Positions 25,428 through 34,546 of a stretch of 64,000 nucleotides of DNA are shown here, piece after piece. The position numbers and the translations under genes are program-made. Each line of letters begins with the position of its first letter. The first letter of the stretch is position 1. The notes beneath the pieces were generated by a model, which did not search any database, was not told the DNA's origin, and worked only from the letters and a program-made list of their open reading frames with translations. Location of the stretch: assembly GCF_041438805.1 (NCBI RefSeq), contig NZ_CP109190.1, positions 6,510,001 to 6,574,000 on the forward strand, written 5' to 3'. Source of the stretch: Streptomyces sp. NBC_01707. Its GTDB lineage: Bacteria > Actinomycetota > Actinomycetes > Streptomycetales > Streptomycetaceae.

Positions 25428-28400
25428 TCAGTTGTCCCCCTGGTGGCGCAGTGAAGTCACCGGGTCGGCGCGGCGCAGGGCGATCGCCGCCACGATCAGC
25501 AGCGGCAGCGCGGCGACGCCCGCCAGCAGTGCGGCGACCTGCCCGGCCGGCAGTTGCACCAGTACGGGCGGCACCGGCTGGGCGGCCTGCCCGGTCAGCA
25601 CGATGAGTGGCACGACGGCCCTGGTCAGTACGGCCCCGAGCGCGAACCCGACCAGCAGCGCGATGGCGATCAGTACGCCCTGCTCGGTGGCGATCATCCG
25701 GGCCGGCGCGCGGCGCGGCGCCCCGAGCGCCCGCAGCACGGCGAATTCGGCGGACCGTTCGCGCTGCGATCCGACAACGCTCACCGCGAAGCCGACCGCT
25801 GCCAGCGCGGCGGCGACGACCGCCACAGCGAGCAGCGCGGACTGCGGCCCGGCGCCCAGCGGGTCGCCCAGCAGATCCCGGGCCACCTCGTCACGGACCA
25901 GGACCTGCGCCGGGTCGGTGTCGGGCTGTGCACGGAGTGCGGCGGCGACCTTCCCGGTCTGGCCGGGATCGGTGCTCAGCCACCATTCGGTGGCGGTGAG
26001 GACGGCGTTCGGGCGGTCTGCGAAGACCTGGCCGAGAGCCCTGAGGTCGAGCAGCAGCGCGCCGCCGTCCCGGAGCCGGGACGTCTCGGCGGCAGCGGCG
26101 GTGGCGACGCCCGGCCCGGTGGTGGGCAGCTGACGGGTCGTCCGCACGATCTTCACCCGGACCGTTTGGCCGGCCAGCGTGACATCGACGTTCTGCCCCG
26201 GCTTCGCTCCGGTCGCCTTCAGGTAGGCGTCGGTGGCGACCCCGCGGAGCGGCTGGGCCTCGGCGTGGGGCGCAGCGGCCCGCAGGTTGAGGGTCGGTAC
26301 CCCGTAGCCCGTGTCCTCGACCGAAACGGACCCGGTGTCGTATCGGAGCGTCAGCGGGTCCCGGTCGGAGGAGGTCGCGTGGACGCGGGCGCCCGGCTGC
26401 GTCTCGTTGAGCAGACTGGTGGTCAGGGCGCCCTGCCAGTCGAACCCGGCCGGGACGGGGACCGGCTGTTCGGTGCCGTCCGCGGTCACGGTCCGCAGTC
26501 GGTTCACGGTGACCAGGTGCGTCTCGGCGTGCTCGACGGGCTGCCTGCTGTCCAGTTCGAACCCGGTCACGGCCAGCTCACCGGCGGCCGCCACCGCGAG
26601 CGACAGGGGGTGCACCCGGCCGTCGGCCGGTACCGGTCCGAGGAGCACCTGGTACGGCAGGCCGTAACGGTCCTCCAGCTCCACGGTGACCAGTGGGGCC
26701 ATGCCGGACGGTGACGCCCGGTGCGGCGCGGAGGGCACGGCGATCCGCAGGTCGAACCGGATCTCCCTGCTGCCCTTCGGCAGCAGCAGCCCGGTCCGCG
26801 CGGTCTTCGGCGGTTCGAGCGCGCTGAGCAGCCGGTCCACCGGTTCGCCGGCGAGATCGTCGCGCATCAGCATCCGCTCGTCGGCGTGCGCGGTGTCGAG
26901 AGCGACCACGTCGGCCGTGCGGTCGCCGGACAGATCCACCTTCGTGCGGAACGCGGGCGCGGCCTCCCGCACCCCCGGCAGCTGTGCGTACGCCCCGGCC
27001 TTCGCCGGATCGCCGTTGACCCCGCCGACCATGCGCACCGACGTGCCGGTCCTGAAGTCGGCCTGGTCGCCCTGCGAACGGTCCCAGGACGCGCTCTGCC
27101 CGATCGCCAGCATCCCCATCGCGGCAGCCAGGACGAGCAGCAGCACCGGTCCGGCGCCGCGCAGCGGACGGCGGCTGAACTGCCAGCCGGCCAGCGCGGT
27201 GGACAGCCCCCGACCGCCTGCCGCACGACGTTCCGCCAGCCTGGCCGCGGGCGGCAGCAGCCGCAGCGTCAGTACGGTGCCCGCGAGCAGCAGCAGCGCG
27301 GGTGCGGCGACGAGCAGCGGATCGACGCCGAGATCGCCCTCCCGGTCACCGCTGAGCGCACCGCTGCCGGAGCTGCCGGTCTGCCGGTCGAGCTGCCAGT
27401 ACGCCACCGCCGCGATCAGCAGCAGTCCGATGTCGGCGCCCGCGCGCACCGGGCCGGGCAGCGCGGTGGCCCGGCTGCGGCTGCGCCCGCCCGCGCTGGC
27501 GGCCAGCGCGGGGGCGACGACGGCCAGCGCACAGGCCAGCGCGACGGCGGCGGCCACCAGCCAGACGGTGCCGGTCGCGCCCGCGTCGAGCCGCAGCCCG
27601 AGCCGGGTCAGCTCGCTGCGGTCCGCCAGCAGCCGGGTCAGCGGCCCGGCCAGCAGCGGGGCGATGACGGCGGCGGGCAGCGCCAGCAGCAGCGCCTCGA
27701 TCGCGGCGAGCGAGGTGATCCGGCCGCGCGAACCGCCGCGGGCCCGCAGCAGGTCCGTCTCCCCGCCGCGCTCACTGCTCAGCAACCGGGCCACGAGCAG
27801 CAGTGCGTAACCGGCGAGCAGCACCAGCTGCACGGCGACGATCATCAGGGTCGAGCGGGACACCAGCAGTGCCCGGTCGATCTGGTCCAGGACGGTGGGC
27901 AGCGACGTCTGCGCGAGGGCCCCGTCCTTGAACTCCGGGGAGGCGAGGAGCGCCTTCGGGCCCCTGGTCGATGCGGTGTGCAGCGCGTGGATGCGGTCCG
28001 TGGTGACGGTACGGAAGTCGGCGACCGCCAGCCACGACATCTCGCCCGAGCTGATCCGCCCGGAGTCGAGCACGGCGGGATCGGTGAGCAGCGGACCGTA
28101 CGTGGTGAAGACGACCTTGCGGATGCCGCGCCCGCCGAGCTCGTCCAACTGCCAGTACGGGTCGGCCTGGTCGGCTGCCTCGTAGAGGCCGGTGATCAGG
28201 ACCGGCAGCCTGGTGCCGTCGGCGAGCCGGTCGGTGAGCGTGAGTCGCGCGCCGGGCTTCAGCTTCAGGACATCGGCGGCGACGGAGGGCAGGGCCACCT
28301 CGACGGGGGCGCCGCTCTTCCCGCTCCCGGCGCCGGGCATGCGGCCGGCGGTGAGACGGACCCGGCTGCGGTCGAGCGAGGCGAATCGGGTGAGATCCGG

Positions 28401-28748
28401 ATCGCCGCGCCGGGCCGCCGGCGCCTGCAGGCTGCGTGGCAGGGCGTACGGCCCCGAGGACTTCAACGTCCTTACGGTCACCGCCAGGCCGTCGAACGTC
28501 TCACGGGCGGTCTTGCGAGCGGTCGCGTCGGCCGCCTCCCGCTGCTCGCGCTCCACCTGCGCGGAGATGACGAGCGAGGCGGACGCGGCGGAGCGGTGGG
28601 TGAGCGTGTGGCGCAGGGCCGCGTCGCCGATGGAGCCGGAGAAGGCGGTGAGCGCCGCCAGCACGGATGTGGTGAGTAGGACGGCCAGGACGGCTGCGGC
28701 GAGAAGGAGCCGATGCGCCCTCACCCGCAGAAAGACGAACCCCGTCAC
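25428..28748 (-). CDS. FtsX-like ABC permease (very large)
   Basis: 1106 residues from GTG 28748. The layout is the same as its neighbour: an N-terminal helix (LLLAAAVLAVLLTTSVLAAL), an external domain with Ser/Arg-rich surface, then FtsX helices (STLMIVAVQLVLLAGYALLL), a long second external domain (about 560-900) and a C-terminal FtsX domain ending RADPVTSLRHQGDN. The two permeases probably form a heterodimer served by the single ATPase gene. It is the first gene of the unit; its promoter should lie in 28749-28959. The substrate is unknown. Confidence 0.85.
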   Translation of the reverse strand: MTGFVFLRVRAHRLLLAAAVLAVLLTTSVLAALTAFSGSIGDAALRHTLTHRSAASASLVISAQVEREQREAADATARKTARETFDGLAVTVRTLKSSGPYALPRSLQAPAARRGDPDLTRFASLDRSRVRLTAGRMPGAGSGKSGAPVEVALPSVAADVLKLKPGARLTLTDRLADGTRLPVLITGLYEAADQADPYWQLDELGGRGIRKVVFTTYGPLLTDPAVLDSGRISSGEMSWLAVADFRTVTTDRIHALHTASTRGPKALLASPEFKDGALAQTSLPTVLDQIDRALLVSRSTLMIVAVQLVLLAGYALLLVARLLSSERGGETDLLRARGGSRGRITSLAAIEALLLALPAAVIAPLLAGPLTRLLADRSELTRLGLRLDAGATGTVWLVAAAVALACALAVVAPALAASAGGRSRSRATALPGPVRAGADIGLLLIAAVAYWQLDRQTGSSGSGALSGDREGDLGVDPLLVAAPALLLLAGTVLTLRLLPPAARLAERRAAGGRGLSTALAGWQFSRRPLRGAGPVLLLVLAAAMGMLAIGQSASWDRSQGDQADFRTGTSVRMVGGVNGDPAKAGAYAQLPGVREAAPAFRTKVDLSGDRTADVVALDTAHADERMLMRDDLAGEPVDRLLSALEPPKTARTGLLLPKGSREIRFDLRIAVPSAPHRASPSGMAPLVTVELEDRYGLPYQVLLGPVPADGRVHPLSLAVAAAGELAVTGFELDSRQPVEHAETHLVTVNRLRTVTADGTEQPVPVPAGFDWQGALTTSLLNETQPGARVHATSSDRDPLTLRYDTGSVSVEDTGYGVPTLNLRAAAPHAEAQPLRGVATDAYLKATGAKPGQNVDVTLAGQTVRVKIVRTTRQLPTTGPGVATAAAAETSRLRDGGALLLDLRALGQVFADRPNAVLTATEWWLSTDPGQTGKVAAALRAQPDTDPAQVLVRDEVARDLLGDPLGAGPQSALLAVAVVAAALAAVGFAVSVVGSQRERSAEFAVLRALGAPRRAPARMIATEQGVLIAIALLVGFALGAVLTRAVVPLIVLTGQAAQPVPPVLVQLPAGQVAALLAGVAALPLLIVAAIALRRADPVTSLRHQGDN

Positions 28749-28959
28749 CTGGCCCCCTCGACACTGTCACCCCGCACGCCCCCCGACGCTCCCAGGATGC
28801 TTTCAGAGCGCACCCACCTCTGGAAACCGCTTGCAGGTGCACCTTGATGGGATCGTGACCGTTATGCGGCGGTGGAGCACCGCATTCCGCACAGCGCACG
28901 GGCACGGAATGGGGAGAAAGGTGAGAGAGGGGGAGAAAAGGGAGAACGGGGCGGAACCG

Positions 28960-29364
28960 TCAGCCCTCGGTGTTCACCATCGAGGCAGCGGCGTACGTGA
29001 GGTAGTCCCACAGTTGCCGCTCATGCTCCGGGGACAGTCCGAGCTCGTCGAGAGCCACCCGCATCCGGGCCAGCCAGGCATCGTGCGCGGCCCGGTCCAC
29101 CCGGAACGGGACGTGCCGCATCCGCAGCCGGGGGTGACCGCGCTGCTCGCTGTACGTCCGGGGACCACCCCAGTACTGGATCAGGAACAGCGTGAACCGT
29201 TCCTCGGCCGGCCCCAGATCCTCTTCCGGATACATCGGCCGCAGCAGCGGGTCCTCGGCAACCCCCTGGTAGAAGCGGTGGACCAGGCGCCGGAAGGTCT
29301 CCTCGCCGCCGACCTGCTCGTAGAAGGTCTGCTCCTGAAGCGTGTCGTGCGGATTCTCTGTCAC
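28960..29364 (-). CDS. glbO: Truncated haemoglobin, group II (GlbO type)
   Basis: 134 residues. The family motifs [60 protein letters not shown] and [10 protein letters not shown] are clear. The Trp at G8 in YWGG and the Tyr in the [16 protein letters not shown] region fit group II, and the proximal His is in RMRHVPF. Such proteins bind haem and handle oxygen or NO-derived species in the cytoplasm. GTG 29364 gives the expected length. Divergent from the methyltransferase gene with 117 bases between. Confidence 0.92.
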   Translation of the reverse strand: MTENPHDTLQEQTFYEQVGGEETFRRLVHRFYQGVAEDPLLRPMYPEEDLGPAEERFTLFLIQYWGGPRTYSEQRGHPRLRMRHVPFRVDRAAHDAWLARMRVALDELGLSPEHERQLWDYLTYAAASMVNTEG

Positions 29365-29481
29365 CCGTCCATGGTCGCAGACGCACCGGCCGAGGACCTG
29401 GGTCCTAGGACCCGGGCCCGGGACCGGAGGGTCACTGTGCGCCTCGTCGCTTCCGCGGGGCGCGAGCGGGAGAGTGGAGGT

Positions 29482-30477
29482 ATGGGCGCATACCTGGATC
29501 AGTTCTCGGAGGCGGGCGCCGAGGCCCGACGCGCGATGGTGCGGGAAATGGTCAGGCGCGGTGCGCTGAAGGACCCTGCCTGGCGTGCCGCGTTCGAGGA
29601 GGTGCCGCGCCACCTGTTCGTGCCGTACTACTTCGTGGCCGGGACCGGCGGGCCCCAGCGGCTCTGGTGCGAGGACCCCGACCCGGCCCGGCGGGCCCGG
29701 TGGCTGCACGGCGCCTACGAGGACGAGGCGCTGGCCACCCGGATCCGGGACGGCGAACTCGTGTCGTCGAGCAGTCAGCCGTCGCTGATGGCCCGGATGC
29801 TGGAGGAACTGGAGATCGCGGACGGCATGACCGTCCTGGAGATCGGTGCGGGCACCGGCTACAACGCCGCTCTGCTCGCCCACCGCCTCGGCGACGACGC
29901 GGTGACCACCATCGACCTCGACCCGGAGATCACGGAGTCGGCGCGCAGACATCTCGCGGCGGCCGGCCACCGCCCGGCGGTGATCACCGGGGACGGGGCG
30001 CGGGGCTGCCCCGAGCGGGGCCCGTACGACCGGATCATCGCGACCTGCACCCTGCCGTCCGTACCGCAGGCATGGCTGGCGCAGTGCAGGCCGGGGGCGC
30101 GGATCCTGGCGCCGTTCGCCACCGGTCTGATCATGCTGGGGGTCCGGGAGACGCCGCACGGCAGGTGTGCCGAGGGGCGGTTCCTGTACACGCCCGCGTA
30201 CTTCGTGCCGCTGCGCGGGGCGGTGCCGCCGCCGGTGCGCCACCCGCGCACCGCGGGAGTGCCGAGGCGGGTGGCCGACGACGAGTTGTTCCTGTTCATG
30301 CTGACGCTGACCGGATCCACTCTCGACCCGCGCGAGGCCCTCTCCCTCTGGCAGCGGGAGGGACGCCCTGAGCGGGCGAGGTTCGGCCTCACGGTCCGGG
30401 AGGGGCGGCAGTGGGCCTGGCTGGACGACCCGGAGGGGCCGTACGCCTGGCCGCTGCCTGCCGACCTCTCGGACTGA
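29482..30477 (+). CDS. SAM-dependent methyltransferase, PCMT (L-isoaspartyl) family
   Basis: 331 residues. The PCMT-type pattern is visible: [14 protein letters not shown], the [20 protein letters not shown] segment before motif [17 protein letters not shown], then [19 protein letters not shown] and [18 protein letters not shown]. About 100 extra C-terminal residues form a family-specific domain. True repair enzymes methylate isoaspartyl residues, but Streptomyces has many PCMT-like proteins with other or unknown roles, including in peptide maturation. TGGAGG precedes the ATG. Confidence 0.83.
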   Translation: MGAYLDQFSEAGAEARRAMVREMVRRGALKDPAWRAAFEEVPRHLFVPYYFVAGTGGPQRLWCEDPDPARRARWLHGAYEDEALATRIRDGELVSSSSQPSLMARMLEELEIADGMTVLEIGAGTGYNAALLAHRLGDDAVTTIDLDPEITESARRHLAAAGHRPAVITGDGARGCPERGPYDRIIATCTLPSVPQAWLAQCRPGARILAPFATGLIMLGVRETPHGRCAEGRFLYTPAYFVPLRGAVPPPVRHPRTAGVPRRVADDELFLFMLTLTGSTLDPREALSLWQREGRPERARFGLTVREGRQWAWLDDPEGPYAWPLPADLSD

Positions 30478-30486
30478 GCGTTCCGG

Positions 30487-31584
30487 TCAGCCGCGCCGGA
30501 TGGTGATCGTCGTCCACGCCCCGACGTGCACCTGGTCGCCGTCCTGGAGCGGTACGGGGACGTAGGGCTGGATCGGGTCCTCGGCGCCGTTCAGCGTGGT
30601 GCCGTTCGTGGAGTTCTGGTCGACCACGGCCCAGCTGCCGTCGGGCTGCTGCACCAGCACCGCGTGCTGGTGCGAGACCCCCGGGTCCTCCGGCGGCACG
30701 GACAGATCGACATCGGGGGACTCGCCGGTGCTGTGCCGACGACGGCCGATGGTGACCTGGTTGCCGGTGAGCGGGAGGTGCTGCTCCGGGGAGTACGCGG
30801 GCAGGTTGAGCCCGGTCGCCTCGGGGCCGCTCCGCTGCATCATCGCGAGGAAGTACTCACGGTCCGGGGCGATGACCGCCGTCCAGTTCGCGGGCGCCTG
30901 GTTCGGGACCTGGCTCTGGAAGGGCGGCTGCTGCCTCGGGGGCTGCGGTGCCTGCGGTGCCTGCGGCTGCGAGGGTGGCGGCAGCATCCAGTCGTCACCG
31001 GCAGGCTGCTGGACCTGTGGCTGCGGCGGTGCGGTCTGCTGCTGGAAGGACGGCGGGGGCGGCGGGCCCTGCCGCTGGAACGGGTTCGGCGGCTGCTGCG
31101 GACCCGGTCCGGGAGGACCCGGGTGGCTGCCGGGACCGGACAGCGGCTCGGCCGGACGGTTCACCTGCGAGGGCCGCGAGCTCTGGTACTCGAACGGATC
31201 GCGCTGCTGCTGCGGCGGGGGACCCTGCTGCGCCTGGAAGCCGGGCGGCAGGTTCAGGCCGGGCACCGGTCCGCCGGCACCCGGGCCCCCGTGCTGCGGG
31301 GCCAGCGGGGTGTACGACGTCGCCGTGTTCGTGAGGAAGTTCCACCGGCACTCCTCGCAGAACGGCGCCATCGCCTCACGCGGGGTGCGGCACTGCGGGC
31401 AGAGCTCCGCCTGCTGCGTCGCATCGGGGCCGGGGCCCTGCGGGTAGCCGTATCCGGGCGCGGGCGGCGGGGGAGGCGGCGGTGGGACTGCACCCGCGGG
31501 CGCGCCCGCGCCGGCCATGCGATGGCCGCAGACCTCGCACCAGTCGTCGGAACCCGACTGGTGTCCGTTCGGGCAGGTCGGCAT
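30487..31584 (-). CDS. FHA-domain protein with two N-terminal zinc ribbons
   Basis: 365 residues. Two Cys4 zinc ribbons come first (CPNGHQSGSDDWCEVCGHRM and CPQCRTPREAMAPFCEEC), then a long Pro/Gln-rich linker (about 90-250) and a C-terminal FHA domain with TIGRRRHS, GVSHQHAVL and DQNSTNGTTLNG, which bind phosphothreonine. It is the last gene of the PknG cluster. In mycobacteria the FHA protein GarA is a target of PknG, so a similar link is likely, though this protein is not a GarA orthologue by layout. The frame extends to 31677, but MPTCPNG begins the first zinc ribbon and fits better. Confidence 0.85.
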   Translation of the reverse strand: MPTCPNGHQSGSDDWCEVCGHRMAGAGAPAGAVPPPPPPPPAPGYGYPQGPGPDATQQAELCPQCRTPREAMAPFCEECRWNFLTNTATSYTPLAPQHGGPGAGGPVPGLNLPPGFQAQQGPPPQQQRDPFEYQSSRPSQVNRPAEPLSGPGSHPGPPGPGPQQPPNPFQRQGPPPPPSFQQQTAPPQPQVQQPAGDDWMLPPPSQPQAPQAPQPPRQQPPFQSQVPNQAPANWTAVIAPDREYFLAMMQRSGPEATGLNLPAYSPEQHLPLTGNQVTIGRRRHSTGESPDVDLSVPPEDPGVSHQHAVLVQQPDGSWAVVDQNSTNGTTLNGAEDPIQPYVPVPLQDGDQVHVGAWTTITIRRG

Positions 31585-31681
31585 GTCGGCGCTTCCCCCT
31601 CTCCTCGTCCGGCCCCGGGGGCCGTCGTCTCTGCTGCTTCGCCAGGTCGCCGAGCCGGCCGGCTGCCGGTCGGCCATCAGG

Positions 31682-33043
31682 TCATTTCTTCACGCGGACG
31701 GTCTTGGTGGAGCGCGTCTCGAGGGTCATCTCGTCGGCCTCCGCCACCTTCGCCTTCAGTCGCACAGTACCTGTCGCCGCATCCACGACGTCCACCACCT
31801 TCGAAAGCAGTTTCGCAGTATCGGCGTTCCCGGAGGCCGATGCCAGCTGCACCGCGCGGCCCAATTTCGCCGTCGCTCCGTCGAAATCGCCCGACTTGCG
31901 CGCATCGAGCCCTTGTTGGATGACTTGTGCCAGTTCCGCCTGGCCCGTGTAGTGCGCAACCTGCGGATTGATCGAGGTGGACGCCACCATGTCGTCGGTC
32001 CACACCGCCCGCACCAAGCCCTGCGAAAGCGTCTGCGGAGCCGCCGTCCCCGACGGGTCGGGGAGGATCAACGAGACGCGGGCCGCGAGCATCTCCTGCC
32101 CGATCCCGGCCTCCGGCACCTGTACGCACACGTGGTAGTCGCGGGATTCGTCGCCCCAGGACCCGGTCGGGTAGTCCCCGGCGCGCGGGCCCGCCTCGGT
32201 GCGGCGGTCGGTCAGCTCGGCGACCGTCGGCGCGACCTGCTTCACGAACTTGATCTCGACTCCGACGGGCGTCCAGAGCCGCAGCGCCACGTCCGCGACC
32301 TCCTTGCCCATCGCGTTCTCCATCATCTGCGTGAAGTCCGCGGCGAGCCCCGCCGGATCGGCGACGATGTCCACGGTGCCGAGCAGCGCGGAGGCTATGG
32401 CTGTGACTTCTTTCACCTCCCAGTCGGTGCCGACGCCCCGGGCGTCACAGGTGAAGCGGCCCGCGCACGCCTCGAGAGCGTCCGCCAGGTCCTCGGGCGA
32501 CTCGTGCTCGTTGCGGCCGTCGGTGAGAAGGATCCCGTGCCGGATGTCCACGTCGGCGGCGCCGAGCAGCCGGTCGGCCAGCCGCAGCCAGGTGCCGATC
32601 GCCGTACCGCCGCCCGCACTGAGCCGACGCAGTGCCTCCTTCGCCTGGGCCCTGGTCTGTGCGTCCGCGGTGGCGAGGCGGCCGTTGCCCGGGTAGACCT
32701 CCTTGGCGACGTGCGTACCGCCGACCACGGCGAACGACGTGCCGTCGCGCAGGGTGTCGATGGCCGCGGCCGTCGCGTCGCGCGCGTTGCGCATCTTCGT
32801 CGGCGGATAGTCCATCGAACCGGAACAGTCCACCATGATCACCACGGCGGCGTTCGGCCCCTGCCCCGGCACACGGGCGGGCGAGGCGGTCGCGCCGGTC
32901 AGCGGGATGCCACCGGTGGTGCCGCCGCCGGTCGACGTGACCGTGACGATCGCGTTGACCTCGCGGCCGCCCTCCGGCAGATATTCGTTCTGGTACACCT
33001 CGACGGAGAACTGCGGCACGTGGGACTTGGAGAAGTTGGCCAT
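31682..33043 (-). CDS. VWA-domain protein
   Basis: 453 residues. The N-terminal domain (HVPQFSVEVYQNEYLPEGGR) leads into a von Willebrand A domain with an intact MIDAS motif DCSGS (Asp72, Ser74, Ser76) and LLTDGRNEHES. A C-terminal region rich in short helices follows (AQVIQQGLDARKSGDFDGAT), a TPR-like pattern also seen in PknG tails. No signal peptide, so it acts in the cytoplasm, probably as a metal-dependent protein-binding adaptor. It lies between the phosphatase and FHA genes. MANFSKS at 33043 is chosen over the longer frame because the family usually starts there. Confidence 0.83.
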   Translation of the reverse strand: MANFSKSHVPQFSVEVYQNEYLPEGGREVNAIVTVTSTGGGTTGGIPLTGATASPARVPGQGPNAAVVIMVDCSGSMDYPPTKMRNARDATAAAIDTLRDGTSFAVVGGTHVAKEVYPGNGRLATADAQTRAQAKEALRRLSAGGGTAIGTWLRLADRLLGAADVDIRHGILLTDGRNEHESPEDLADALEACAGRFTCDARGVGTDWEVKEVTAIASALLGTVDIVADPAGLAADFTQMMENAMGKEVADVALRLWTPVGVEIKFVKQVAPTVAELTDRRTEAGPRAGDYPTGSWGDESRDYHVCVQVPEAGIGQEMLAARVSLILPDPSGTAAPQTLSQGLVRAVWTDDMVASTSINPQVAHYTGQAELAQVIQQGLDARKSGDFDGATAKLGRAVQLASASGNADTAKLLSKVVDVVDAATGTVRLKAKVAEADEMTLETRSTKTVRVKK

Positions 33044-33125
33044 CTGATCGGCTCCTGGCAAAGGTGGCAGAGCTGGCAAAGGTCGCAGTGGGCGAACGGA
33101 CGGACGGAACCGGACTCAACAGGAC

Positions 33126-34544
33126 TCAAGCGGTGCTGTAGGCCGATCCTGCCCCTTGTGGGGGTACGGCGAACGGCAGCAGAGCCACTGTTACGTTGTC
33201 GTGGCCCCCACCGTCGAGCGCGTGCCCCACCAGCACCTGGGCTCCGTGCAGCGGTCGTTCGTGCGCGTCCGGAGGGACGACGGCGGCCATCTCGGCGGCC
33301 GACTCCGCGTAGTTCCACAGCCCGTCCGTGCACACCACCACCAGACCCGGCCGGTCCGGTTTGAACGAGGCGGTGTGCGGCTCCAGTTCGTACGCATCGG
33401 CGCCTAGCCAGCCCGTGATGGCGTGGGCGCGCTCGTCCGCGTACGCCTCGGCCTCGTTCATCAGGCCCGTCGCCACCATCTGCGCGGCCCAGGAGTCGTC
33501 CTCGGTGAGCCGGGCGGGCGGGGTGGTCCGGTCGTCCGGCACCCAGTAGACGCGGCTGTCGCCGACCCAGCCGACGACCAGCAGGCCGCCCGCCATGACT
33601 GCGCCGACCAGGGTGCAGGCCGGGGCGTTCTGATGGTGGTGCGGATCGTGCTCCCGGGCCTGGCCGTCGTCGTGGGCGAGCGAGTTGACCGACTCGGCGG
33701 CGGCGACGATCGCCTCGTGCATCGCCTGCTGCGGGTGGGCGCCGCGCGGCAGCGACTCCAGCAGTGACTCGTTGGCGGCGATCGCGGCAGCGGCGGAGGC
33801 CTCGTCGGGGCGGCTGGCGGAGGAGACGCCGTCGCAGACGATCGCGACGACGGCCGGTGAGCCGTCCGGCAGGGCGGTGGTCGACACGGCGAACGAGTCC
33901 TCGTTGCGGTGATGGCGCAGCCCCCGGTCGCTGACGGCGGCCACCGAGCCGAGCTCCTGCTCCATGTGGTCGCGCTCGCGGGGCTGGGCGTGACCGCAGT
34001 TCTCGCAGTAGCCGTCGGGATCGACATGGCCGGCGCGGCAGGCGACGCACAGCTTGGTGCCGTCCGGCGGGGTGAGGGCCGCCTCCGGGAAGGCGACGCC
34101 TGCAGAGGTGCGGGGGTCGGGGGCGACGGGGGCCGCCAGCTCGAAGTCCCCTGAGCCGGAGACCGGGTCGGGGCTCGGCCCCGAGGTGTTCGGACGGTCG
34201 AAGCGGACACCTGCGGGAGCGTGTACCGGTGCGCCACCCGGCGCGGGCGGCTCGGACCGGCCGGCCACGGGGGCGGCCGACCACTCGACCGAACCCGAGG
34301 CCGCCGCGGTGGGCGCGCCCGGCCCGGAAGCCGTCGTTCCCCCCGGCGCACCGCCGAGGGCCGTGCCCCCCGGCGCACCGCCCTCCACGGGCGCGGCCAT
34401 CGCGATCGTCGGGTGGTCCTGCGGCGGCGCCGGCACGACCGACAGGTCGTACCCGCACGCACCGCAGAACAGGTCGCCCGATTCCAGCGGCTCCTCGCAG
34501 TTCGGACACCTCGACAAGGCGGTCTCCTGGTGCATCTGCGACAT
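33126..34544 (-). CDS. PP2C-type Ser/Thr protein phosphatase with zinc ribbon
   Basis: 472 residues. It starts with a Cys4 zinc ribbon (CPNCEEPLESGDLFCGACG), then a low-complexity Ala/Gly/Pro linker, a second small Cys cluster (CVACRAGHVDPDGYCENCG) and the PP2C domain: SDRGLRHHRNEDSF, VAIVCDGVSS, GWVGDSRVYW and DNVTVALLPF. The metal-binding aspartates are present. It should remove phosphate from targets of the neighbouring kinase. The start is ambiguous: ATG 34544 is used, with GTG codons upstream that would overlap the pknG stop. The genes are at most 2 bases apart, so they are coupled. Confidence 0.9.
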   Translation of the reverse strand: MSQMHQETALSRCPNCEEPLESGDLFCGACGYDLSVVPAPPQDHPTIAMAAPVEGGAPGGTALGGAPGGTTASGPGAPTAAASGSVEWSAAPVAGRSEPPAPGGAPVHAPAGVRFDRPNTSGPSPDPVSGSGDFELAAPVAPDPRTSAGVAFPEAALTPPDGTKLCVACRAGHVDPDGYCENCGHAQPRERDHMEQELGSVAAVSDRGLRHHRNEDSFAVSTTALPDGSPAVVAIVCDGVSSASRPDEASAAAAIAANESLLESLPRGAHPQQAMHEAIVAAAESVNSLAHDDGQAREHDPHHHQNAPACTLVGAVMAGGLLVVGWVGDSRVYWVPDDRTTPPARLTEDDSWAAQMVATGLMNEAEAYADERAHAITGWLGADAYELEPHTASFKPDRPGLVVVCTDGLWNYAESAAEMAAVVPPDAHERPLHGAQVLVGHALDGGGHDNVTVALLPFAVPPQGAGSAYSTA

Positions 34545-34546
34545 CT

